From NCBI GenBank assembly GCA_049651845.1, contig JBASCW010000139.1, forward strand, positions 1-6,734: 6,734 nucleotides of DNA, in the 5' to 3' direction. Within the stretch, counting starts at the first letter, position 1, and every line of letters begins with the position of its first letter. Both the position numbers and the translations under genes were made by a program. Below are positions 1 to 5,272 of this stretch, piece by piece. Source of the DNA: RBG-16-66-20 sp049651845 (lineage in GTDB: Bacteria; Pseudomonadota; Gammaproteobacteria; Burkholderiales; SG8-39). The notes under the pieces were generated by a model. That model had not been told where the DNA came from, did no database searches, and was given only the letters and a program-made list of their open reading frames with translations.

Positions 1-240
1 ACTCATCACGTGATACAGATCGAAGACGATCTTGTCGCGCGCCCCGGGCACCAGCCTGAGCGTGGAGGCGGTGTAGGGCGGCCACAGGTCCATGGCGATC
101 GCCCGAACGCCCTCGAGCTGCGCGGCGGAGAGACTCAGGAAGTAGCCATCCAGGCTCTCCATGCGGCGCGCCTCGGCCCCGGTGTGACGTTGCACGATGG
201 CGCTTATGTCGCGTCGCAGGCCACTATTGGAAAAGCGGGA
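1..240 (-). pseudogene. ISL3-family transposase fragment, truncated at its N-terminus and cut by the window edge
   Basis: Read on the minus strand from about 180 to 1, the frame contains ESLDGYFLSLSAAQLEGV, then AIAMDLWPPYTAST, then KIVFDLYHVMS. This series (variable linker, 'AxDMWxPY', 'KIVFDxFHV') is typical of the DDE catalytic core of ISL3-family transposases. The aspartate in AMDLWPPY (codon 90-88) is the likely second catalytic acid. Nothing resembling the N-terminal zinc-finger/HTH part or the first catalytic Asp is present: the frame meets a TGA at 249-247, and clear similarity fades near position 180. The protein continues past the left edge, so the third catalytic residue cannot be checked. 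Because the adjoining vapC is also cut off, this looks like a deletion or recombination scar rather than an intact insertion sequence. No terminal inverted repeat is visible at the junction (about 225-240). The family call is from memory of motifs and is fairly secure; the exact right boundary is not. Confidence 0.72.
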
Positions 241-307
241 GGGCGGTCAACCGCTGCTCGCCGCGCCTCAGGTGTTGCACCCAGACGGAGGCGTCGGCGA
301 GGACCAT
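224..307 (-). pseudogene. vapC: VapC-type PIN-domain toxin, N-terminal remnant
   Basis: The frame starts with ATG at 307, directly after the vapB stop codon (TAG 310-308) with no gap, as is usual for vapBC pairs. It reads MVLADASVWVQHLRRGEQRL and then a few residues before a TAG at 226-224, 27 codons in all. The 'MVLADASVWVxHLRxG' opening is the classical start of a PIN-domain VapC ribonuclease, including the first metal-binding aspartate (residue 5). A full VapC has about 130-140 residues, with three or four acidic residues spread along it. Here everything after about residue 22 is missing, and transposase sequence lies beyond. The remnant cannot be an active nuclease. The break presumably came from the same event that left the ISL3 fragment at 1-240. 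Confidence 0.78.
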
Positions 308-511
308 CTAGGTCGCGCGGCGACGCGGAATGCGGCGCAGGCGCCGTTCGCTGCCACCCAGCGCCGCAAGCCGCTCCGCGCTCGCTTTCGCTATCGGGGC
401 TTCCAGTCCCATCCGCACCGGCGCGGTCTTCTCGGCGACGCCGGTCAGCGCGGCCGCTCTGGCGAGGGCGCTGCGGTCGATGCTCAACGTGGTTCGGCCG
501 ATGGTTTTCAT
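308..511 (-). CDS. vapB: VapB-family ribbon-helix-helix antitoxin, probably orphaned
   Basis: This 67-residue protein begins MKTIGRTTLSID, the beta-strand that forms the DNA-binding ribbon of small RHH antitoxins. It continues with a helix-turn-helix stretch (ALTGVAEKTA) and ends with ERLAALGGSE followed by a basic arginine-rich tail, the layout of antitoxins paired with PIN toxins. In such pairs VapB neutralises the VapC RNase and represses its own promoter. The stop touches the start of the vapC remnant. The ATG at 511 fits the family length; an earlier ATG at 553 would add 14 unlikely residues. No good Shine-Dalgarno precedes 511. Prolines at residues 31 and 39 fall where relatives carry helix-forming residues, which hints at decay once the toxin was lost. 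The family call is reasonably sure; whether the protein still folds is unknown. Confidence 0.75.
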   Translation of the reverse strand: MKTIGRTTLSIDRSALARAAALTGVAEKTAPVRMGLEAPIAKASAERLAALGGSERRLRRIPRRRAT

Positions 512-515
512 GCAT

Positions 516-525
516 ACAACGTTGT
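516..525. promoter_or_regulatory. Palindrome upstream of vapB, candidate antitoxin operator
   Basis: The perfect 10-bp palindrome ACAACGTTGT lies 4 bp upstream of the vapB start codon. On the minus strand it is flanked by GTATG on the left and ATGC on the right, and a wider TGCATA-N17-TATGCA inverted pair brackets it. VapB proteins commonly bind short palindromes overlapping their own start region, so autoregulation is a reasonable inference. A short palindrome can also occur by chance. Confidence 0.35.
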
Positions 526-604
526 CATACCCATATGCACATTGCAAGGACATGGCAGCACCTGGCGGGATTTGGCGTGATGAACGGCAGTCGGCAGACC
601 GAGC

Positions 605-644
605 GTGATAGGGTCGTGTCGCAGCCCTACACGGGGTCTATCAC
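605..644 (-). terminator. Hairpin at the 3' end of osmC, possible end of the TRAP operon transcript
   Basis: GTGATAG (605-611) pairs with CTATCAC (638-644). Inside an asymmetric internal loop, CGTG (615-618) pairs with CACG (630-633), leaving an 11-nt loop. The structure overlaps the osmC stop codon (643-641) and sits at the end of the operon, where a terminator is expected. There is no T-run on the minus-strand exit side, so it is not a canonical intrinsic terminator. It may instead block exonucleases or have no role. Confidence 0.3.
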
Positions 645-1093
645 TTCGCTTCGAACGAAACCGAAATACGCATTGGATGCTTCAGTGAGTCGCTGACCTT
701 GCACGCGGCGGCGATCTTCTGGAGCTTCGCTCGTTGTTCGGCGCTCAGATCGCCCGAAATCGACACGCTCGCGTCGATGCCGCCGATGCGTGTCGGGTTG
801 TCGGCAATGACGTCGGTGAGCGTCACCGAGATTTGGTCGAGGCGGTATCTGCGGTTCCGCGCGAAGACCACCATCATGCCCGCGATGCAAGTGCCGAGCG
901 AAGCCAGCAGGAGTTCGCCCGGCCTGACGCCCGGATCGCTGCCGTCGCGAACGTCGTTCGGGGAAGCAACTCCTTCGCGCGGCAGGAACCCCTTGATCGT
1001 CGCGCTCCCGGTGTCGATGAGAAGTTCGTCCTTGCCGGCGTAACCGACAACAACGCGGGATGAACCCTTTTTCGGTGGAATCTGTTCGGTCAT
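641..1093 (-). CDS. OsmC/Ohr-family protein (thiol peroxidase-like fold)
   Basis: This 150-residue protein has the usual OsmC length and layout: an N-terminal beta domain, then the central helix GELLLASLGTCIAGMMVVFARNRR with a conserved Cys at 69, a segment ending in IDASVSISGDLS, and a second helix holding Cys131 in AAACKVSDSL. These two cysteines are the redox pair that reduces organic hydroperoxides in OsmC and Ohr. It is probably cytoplasmic. Many OsmC-like proteins of this general type have no proven substrate, so peroxidase activity is inferred from the cysteines. The ATG at 1093 is chosen because GGAG (1103-1100) lies 6 nt upstream; an in-frame ATG at 1105 would add four residues and lose this spacing. 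The gene is last in the tetR-dctPQM operon, 55 bp after dctM with no obvious promoter or terminator between. This suggests co-expression and perhaps a role in detoxifying or processing the imported compound. Confidence 0.9.
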   Translation of the reverse strand: MTEQIPPKKGSSRVVVGYAGKDELLIDTGSATIKGFLPREGVASPNDVRDGSDPGVRPGELLLASLGTCIAGMMVVFARNRRYRLDQISVTLTDVIADNPTRIGGIDASVSISGDLSAEQRAKLQKIAAACKVSDSLKHPMRISVSFEAK

Positions 1094-1099
1094 ATCCGG

Positions 1100-1103
1100 C
1101 TCC
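1100..1103 (-). promoter_or_regulatory. Ribosome binding site that decides the osmC start
   Basis: GGAG read on the minus strand, 6 nt before the ATG at 1093-1091. It supports this start over the in-frame ATG at 1105-1103, which overlaps it. Confidence 0.6.
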
Positions 1104-1148
1104 ATGATTCGATCGCCGGCTGTACCTCGCCGACCACCGCGCGGGTGG

Positions 1149-2447
1149 TCACATCGTCGACGGCAGCCAAAGGACGATCTGGGGAAAGAAAGTGATGAAA
1201 ACGACAAAAAGAAGAATGATGATGCAGAACGGCGCGGCGCCGCGGAATATCGTCACCATCGGAACCTCGGGGGCGACACGCTGCATGACGAACACATTCA
1301 TGCCGATCGGGGGCGTGATCAGCGCCAACTCGATCATCACCGTCACGTAGACGCCGAACCAGACGCGGTCGAAGCCGAGCGCGAGAACGATCGGGAACAC
1401 GAACGGCAGGGTCAAAATGATCATCCCGAACGTGTCCATGATCGCGCCGAGGATCAGGTACATCACGGTGAACAGCGCGATGACGAGATAACGATCGATT
1501 CCGGATCGGCCGACGTAGGCGATCAATTCCGTCGTCACCTGGGCCTGGACCAGGAACTTACCGATGAGGATGCCGCCGACGAGAATCGTGTAGATCATGG
1601 CGCTGAGGATCGCCGCCTCGCGCAACGCGTCCGCCAACGCGCGCCACGTGAGTCGGCGCATCGCCACCGCCACCGCGATGACCCCGATCGATCCGATCGC
1701 CGACGCCTCGGTTGGCGTGAAGACGCCGCCATAGATGCCGCCCAGCACGATGCCGAAGATCGCCGCCGTCGGAATCAGCCTGAACAGCGACAGGAACCGC
1801 TCCGACCAGGAATAGCTGGGGCCGCGCGGCCCGAGTTCCGGATTGAGGGCGCAACGAATCACGATCCATAGGGCAAACATCGATGCCAGCAGCAAACCGG
1901 GCGCGATGCCGGCGACGAACAGCTTCCCGATCGACGTCTCGGTCCAGAGGCCGATGAAGATGAAGGGAATGCTCGGCGGAATGAGAATGGCCAAGGTCCC
2001 GGCCGCGGCGAGACTCCCGGTCGCCAAGCCAGGATCGTACTTGTAGCGTCGCATTTCTGGCATCAGCATCGCGCCCATCGTCGCGACGGCGGCGACGCTC
2101 GAACCCGTCACGGCGCCGAAACCGGCCGAGGCGACCGTCGCGGTCACGGCAAGGCCGCCGGGAAGCCAGCCGAACCACTTATGCACGGTGTCGAAGAGAT
2201 CGGTCGCAATCCGGGCATTGAACACCAGCTGCCCCATGAACAAAAAGAGCGGAATCGCGACCAGCAGGAAATCGGTGCCCGCTTCCCAGGCGACCAATTG
2301 GGTTTGCACGATCGCTTGCGGCCAGCCGAGCATGATGCCATTGCCGACGAAGCCGACGACCCCCAGCGCGAAGCCGATCGGCACGCCATAGAAAATGAGA
2401 GCGAGCGCCACGACCATCGCGACGATGCCGATCGCGATCGGATCCAT
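1149..2447 (-). CDS. dctM: TRAP transporter large membrane subunit (DctM)
   Basis: This 432-residue, highly hydrophobic protein matches the usual 425-440 residues and roughly a dozen membrane spans of DctM. Landmark segments are FGVPIGFALG-like residues 20-30, GAVTGSSVAAVATMG (111-125), PEMRRYKYDPGLATGSLAAAGTLAILIPPS (130-159, a pore hairpin), GGIYGGVFTPTEASAIG (236-252), and ELALITPPIGMNVFVMQ (373-389). These two internally related halves form the elevator-type transport domain. It imports the ligand delivered by DctP, driven by a sodium or proton gradient, in complex with DctQ in the inner membrane. The ATG at 2447 is preceded by GGAGG (2460-2456) with an 8-nt spacer. It overlaps the dctQ stop by one base (TGATG), which implies coupled translation. 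A TTG further upstream at 2555 would give an implausible charged extension inside dctQ. No break or missing motif is seen. Confidence 0.97.
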   Translation of the reverse strand: MDPIAIGIVAMVVALALIFYGVPIGFALGVVGFVGNGIMLGWPQAIVQTQLVAWEAGTDFLLVAIPLFLFMGQLVFNARIATDLFDTVHKWFGWLPGGLAVTATVASAGFGAVTGSSVAAVATMGAMLMPEMRRYKYDPGLATGSLAAAGTLAILIPPSIPFIFIGLWTETSIGKLFVAGIAPGLLLASMFALWIVIRCALNPELGPRGPSYSWSERFLSLFRLIPTAAIFGIVLGGIYGGVFTPTEASAIGSIGVIAVAVAMRRLTWRALADALREAAILSAMIYTILVGGILIGKFLVQAQVTTELIAYVGRSGIDRYLVIALFTVMYLILGAIMDTFGMIILTLPFVFPIVLALGFDRVWFGVYVTVMIELALITPPIGMNVFVMQRVAPEVPMVTIFRGAAPFCIIILLFVVFITFFPQIVLWLPSTM

Positions 2448-2983
2448 CAGCCGTCCCTCCCTTCGGCGTTCCGCGCGAGGCTTCGCCCGATCACAACGAC
2501 GAACTGAAGGCACAAAACGGACGCCGAAAGCCCCAAAAACGCCGCGAACGGCCAATAGGGGAGATCAATGAGGTACGCGCCAGAACCCAACCGATACATC
2601 CGGCCGACTGCGGCGAAGGATGCGTAGGCCAGCACCCCCGCGAGCACCAGGCCGCACAACGCCGACACCGCGTCCGCCCGGCGCCTGGCCCGCGCGCCGT
2701 AGCGCGCGTAGAACAGATCCATCCGCACGTGTCCGCCGCTATGGGTGCAGTAGGGAAGGCTCGCGAGGAGCGCGACCAGAAGCAGAAGCGAGCCCACCTC
2801 GTTCCCCCACGGCAGCGGCGCCCGCAAAACGTAACGCAGGAACACGTCGAGGCCGATCAATCCGATGAGGGCCGGCAGGGCGACATAGGCCCCGAGCCCA
2901 TGAGCCCGTCGGGAAAGCCGGGCGACGAACCCGGAATCGGATCGGCCACAGGACTGATCGTCGCTTGGAGGCGCGTCGGCCAT
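2447..2983 (-). CDS. dctQ: TRAP transporter small membrane subunit (DctQ)
   Basis: This 178-residue protein has four predicted membrane spans: about residues 31-50, 62-80, 105-126 and 143-166. It carries the family signature DVFLRYVLRAPLPWGNEVGS (46-65): an Arg near the end of the first span, then a Trp and a Glu before the second. The segment SGGHVRMDLFYARY (82-95) follows the second span and corresponds to the usual 'HVRVD' motif. DctQ is the partner that stabilises DctM in the inner membrane. The N-terminal 20 residues are polar and poorly conserved. I chose the ATG at 2983, 34 nt after the dctP stop. A TTG at 3013, only 4 nt after that stop, would add ten residues and cannot be excluded, since neither start has a strong Shine-Dalgarno. 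The stop overlaps the dctM start. Confidence 0.92.
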   Translation of the reverse strand: MADAPPSDDQSCGRSDSGFVARLSRRAHGLGAYVALPALIGLIGLDVFLRYVLRAPLPWGNEVGSLLLLVALLASLPYCTHSGGHVRMDLFYARYGARARRRADAVSALCGLVLAGVLAYASFAAVGRMYRLGSGAYLIDLPYWPFAAFLGLSASVLCLQFVVVIGRSLARNAEGRDG

Positions 2984-3017
2984 CGTCGGAGCTCGCTGCG
3001 AGACGGTCAGCAAGCCG

Positions 3018-4169
3018 TCAGAACTTGATGATTCCCTTCACCGGGTGATCCACAAGCAGCTTGAGCGCTTCTTCGTCCGATATAGACGCGTATTTCGCCT
3101 TCAGCTTCTCGATGTCCGCGATCAGGGCACGTCCCGGCTGACCGTCTTTTTCGCGCGCCGCCACCCAAGCATTGACGACGGTCTTGGCGATCGCCTTGCC
3201 GCGTTCGAGTTCGTCGCTCGTGAGCGTGATGGTCTCCACGCCCTGGTCCTTGTAAATGGCGAGCGCCTTTTGGCGAAAATCGACCACCGTGCGCTGTGCC
3301 ACCGCCGCAGCCGTGTATTGCTGGAAGTTATAGAACGCCGTCTTGAGATCGGGCGGGAGGCGGTCGAAGGATTTTCGATTGATGCAGGTGTCCATGGTGG
3401 GCGAGACGATTCCGAGCGTCGTCCGATACTTGAACACCTCGTAGAGCTTGTACGGCACGAAACCGCCATCGGTCCAGATTACCGCGTCGGCGATGCCTTG
3501 CTGCGCCGCCGTGTAAATGTCCGGAAACGGGATGTTGAGCGCCACGAAACCGTATGCCTTTGCGATCTCGGGCACCATGCCCTGGGCGATGATCTTCATA
3601 CCCCGCAGGTCGGCGAGCGAGCGGATCGGCTTCTTGCTCATGATGTCGTTCGATCCGAGATGGACCGAATAGCCGTAATAGACGCCCTGGCGTTCGAACT
3701 CGGGGGCGAAATACTTCTCGGCGAGTTCGAGATAGATTCGCGTGTTCACGAGCGCGCTGCCGGTGGCGACGAACGGTTGGCCGAAAACCTTGGTCAACTC
3801 GAATCCGCGTCCCTCGAAGGCCGCAAAGCAAGTTCCATAGTCTGAAATGCCGGCGCCGACGCCCTTGAAGCCGTCGCGAATACCGACGAGCGTACCCGCG
3901 CCGAACAGCTTGAACGAAAGCTTCTTGTTCGTCGCCTCCGCAAGCCAGTCGAACGCCTGGCGCCAAACCGGCGGCACGATCGACGCCGGAGGCTGAGGAA
4001 AGGAAAACTTGAGTTCGATCGGCTCGCCCGCGTACGTAATTTTCGGTTTGGTCGCCGAATTCTTGTGCGACAGCCAATCGTCGATCGCGTCGGCGGACGC
4101 GGCGCTCGCGAAAAGTGCCGCGGAAATCGCCGGCGCTGCGATCCAGGACAAGGTCTTGAAGGTTTTCAT
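3018..4169 (-). CDS. dctP: TRAP transporter periplasmic substrate-binding protein (DctP)
   Basis: This 383-residue protein starts with a clear signal peptide (basic MKTFK, hydrophobic WIAAPAISAALFA, probable cleavage after ASA at residue 26). The mature part fits the DctP fold: LKFSFPQPPASIVPPVWRQAFDWLAE (53-78), the hinge region with SKKPIRSLADLRGMKI (178-193), NIPFPDIYTAAQQGIADAVI (212-231) and GFVPYKLYEVFKYRT (236-250). It captures the ligand in the periplasm and hands it to DctQM. At the position where most DctP proteins have the ligand-pairing arginine (GLKIRV), this one has Ile194 (GMKIIAQG), so the substrate class cannot be assumed to be a simple carboxylate. The ATG at 4169 has GGAG (4182-4179) about 9 nt upstream and lies in a 4-nt ATGA overlap with the end of tetR, implying coupled translation. 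The mature domain is slightly longer than the common DctP and carries about 26 extra residues (27-52) before the first strand. Confidence 0.95.
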   Translation of the reverse strand: MKTFKTLSWIAAPAISAALFASAASADAIDDWLSHKNSATKPKITYAGEPIELKFSFPQPPASIVPPVWRQAFDWLAEATNKKLSFKLFGAGTLVGIRDGFKGVGAGISDYGTCFAAFEGRGFELTKVFGQPFVATGSALVNTRIYLELAEKYFAPEFERQGVYYGYSVHLGSNDIMSKKPIRSLADLRGMKIIAQGMVPEIAKAYGFVALNIPFPDIYTAAQQGIADAVIWTDGGFVPYKLYEVFKYRTTLGIVSPTMDTCINRKSFDRLPPDLKTAFYNFQQYTAAAVAQRTVVDFRQKALAIYKDQGVETITLTSDELERGKAIAKTVVNAWVAAREKDGQPGRALIADIEKLKAKYASISDEEALKLLVDHPVKGIIKF

Positions 4170-4885
4170 GGCATTTCTCTCCCCATTGTCGACCCGTCGG
4201 TTTCGGCTTCTCGGTCGAGCGGTGATTGGACGGACTCGATCCGCGGGTCGTTCAGCGGATCGGCCGAATCGTTGTCGCTTGCACCGGTCCGCAACGCCGT
4301 CAAAAGGAAGTCGCGCAGCAGCCTCAATTGGTGGCGATAGAACCGCGCATCGCTCCGACGCGCCGCGTGAAGGGAGAAGCCCCGCATGGCGGCGACGGTG
4401 AAATGCAATATGTCGGACAGGCGCTCCGGAGCAACGGGAATATCCGACAGCGCGTCCGCCCAATACCGCTCCGCGACCTCGACGCTCAGCGACCGATAGT
4501 CGCGAATCCGCGCACTGGTCTCGCGGTCGCTGCGGGCGCCGAGCACGATCTCGATCGCGGCCGCGTAGGCGCGACTGCCGTAAATCGACCAGAGGACCCG
4601 GACGAGATCATCGCAGCGCGCTTCCAAGGACCTGTTTCGATCGGCGATGTCCGAGATGCCCGACGCGAACTGCCGGCAGACGAACTCGAGGACCGCCACC
4701 AGCAGATCCGCCTTGTTCCGGAAGTGGTGCTGCAAGGCGCCGCGCGACACCCCGGCGCGCCGCGCGATCTCGGCCGTCGTCGCGTTCTGAAAGCCACGCT
4801 CACAGATCGAATCGATCGTGACGTCGATCAGCTTGGCGCGTGTCTCGCCACTGCGTTCGTCTTGGGTCCGGCGTTTGGAAACCAT
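4166..4885 (-). CDS. TetR-family transcriptional regulator of the TRAP operon
   Basis: This 239-residue protein has an N-terminal TetR DNA-binding domain at about residues 15-62: ETRAKLIDVTIDSICERGFQNATT, then the HTH EIARRAGVSRGALQHHFRNKADLL (39-62), a textbook match. The remainder is an all-helical ligand-binding and dimerisation region without a recognisable subfamily motif. The C-terminal 30 residues (GASDNDSADPLNDPRIES...) are polar and look disordered. It is the first gene of the operon, and its TGA overlaps the dctP ATG by four bases. It probably represses its own promoter through the palindrome at 4923-4946 and is relieved by the transported compound or a metabolite of it. The target and inducer are inferred from context only. 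The ATG at 4885 is chosen: GAGA (4896-4893) lies 7 nt upstream and the HTH is at the normal distance from it. A TTG at 4963 would put the operator inside the gene. Confidence 0.93.
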   Translation of the reverse strand: MVSKRRTQDERSGETRAKLIDVTIDSICERGFQNATTAEIARRAGVSRGALQHHFRNKADLLVAVLEFVCRQFASGISDIADRNRSLEARCDDLVRVLWSIYGSRAYAAAIEIVLGARSDRETSARIRDYRSLSVEVAERYWADALSDIPVAPERLSDILHFTVAAMRGFSLHAARRSDARFYRHQLRLLRDFLLTALRTGASDNDSADPLNDPRIESVQSPLDREAETDGSTMGREMP

Positions 4886-4922
4886 CAATACGTCTCTTAC
4901 TCTTTGACGTGTAACGAATATT

Positions 4923-4946
4923 AACATGCAATACGGATTGTATGTT
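4923..4946. promoter_or_regulatory. 24-bp imperfect palindrome, candidate TetR operator
   Basis: The core CATGCAATACGGATTGTATG (4925-4944), extended by AA and TT on the two sides, has half-sites AACATnCAATnC and GnATTGnATGTT. Twenty of 24 positions are symmetric. It lies 37 bp upstream of the tetR start codon. Size, symmetry and place are typical of an autoregulatory TetR operator. It overlaps the -10 of the candidate promoter, so binding would block transcription. Protein binding is inferred. Confidence 0.6.
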
Positions 4947-4963
4947 GAATCGCTCTTGTCCAA
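4937..4963 (-). promoter_or_regulatory. Candidate promoter of the tetR-dctPQM-osmC operon
   Basis: On the minus strand a -35-like TTGGAC (4963-4958) is followed after 15 bp by a -10-like TACAAT (4942-4937). The spacing is shorter than the ideal 17 bp, and an alternative AT-rich -10 (TAATAT near 4922-4917) exists. The overlap with the operator palindrome favours this placement. Confidence 0.35.
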
Positions 4964-4965
4964 AA

Positions 4966-5272
4966 ACGATCGGAAAACTCATGCGCCGCCCGCTCCCGCG
5001 CGGGCCTGGCCCGAGCACGCCAATCTGGCGCTCACTTACCACCCTCTGCCCACATCGCCTGAAGCCGCGCTGCGGGGCGAGCGAGCCTCGCAGCGCGGCT
5101 TTGCTTGCGTGATCCAAGCCAGCGCGGGCAAGCGCCGAATAGCGCAACGCTCGAAACCCCGACGGAACGCTCATGACCGGCCAAACCCGCCGCAAGCCGA
5201 GCGTTCCCGCGCCTGCCCCGCAGCGCACGGCGGCCACGCACGCGAGCGCGGCGCATGAGTTTTTCTATCGTT
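4966..5272. repeat. 307-bp unit bounded by 25-bp inverted repeats, rich in internal hairpins (MITE-like)
   Basis: The left arm (4966-4990) and the reverse complement of the right arm (5248-5272) agree at 23 of 25 positions, differing only at arm positions 7 and 9. Both contain AAAACTCATGCGCCGC. Between them lie a long perfect hairpin (5062-5101), a 9-bp inverted repeat (5164-5172 with 5199-5207) and shorter stems such as GCTTGC/GCAAGC (5103-5108/5128-5133). No transposase or convincing gene lies wholly inside. The layout resembles a small non-autonomous mobile or extragenic repeat. I see no clear target-site duplication, and whether other copies exist cannot be judged here. Confidence 0.45.
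5062..5101. repeat. Long perfect hairpin inside the intergenic repeat unit
   Basis: AAGCCGCGCTGCG (5062-5074) is the exact reverse complement of CGCAGCGCGGCTT (5089-5101). The inner bases GGGC/GCCT add one G-U and three Watson-Crick pairs, giving a stem of about 17 bp with the 6-nt loop GAGCGA. A stem this GC-rich would fold strongly in RNA from either strand. The A and T ends make it a possible bidirectional terminator, although no long T-run follows. Another possibility is that it is the core of a repeat element. Confidence 0.55.

Noticed and set aside
10..696. Plus-strand frame of 228 codons across the left edge
   Set aside because: It runs antisense through three identifiable minus-strand genes or remnants (transposase, vapC, vapB) and has a biased Arg/Ala/Gly/Ser composition.
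1104..1871. Long plus-strand frame of 255 codons opposite dctM
   Set aside because: Composition is dominated by Arg, Asp, His and Glu, as expected for the antisense of a GC-rich membrane protein gene. dctM on the other strand is certain.
3045..3845. Plus-strand frame of 266 codons opposite dctP
   Set aside because: Antisense shadow of a clearly identified dctP, with no recognisable motif and no supporting ribosome binding site.
1149..4463. Upstream TTG starts that would lengthen dctM, dctP and osmC
   Set aside because: The extensions are Arg-rich, lie inside the preceding gene and lack ribosome binding sites. The internal ATG starts have good Shine-Dalgarno sequences and normal family lengths.
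4226..4924. Plus-strand frame of 232 codons opposite tetR
   Set aside because: Antisense shadow of a gene with a textbook TetR HTH. It has no motif of its own.
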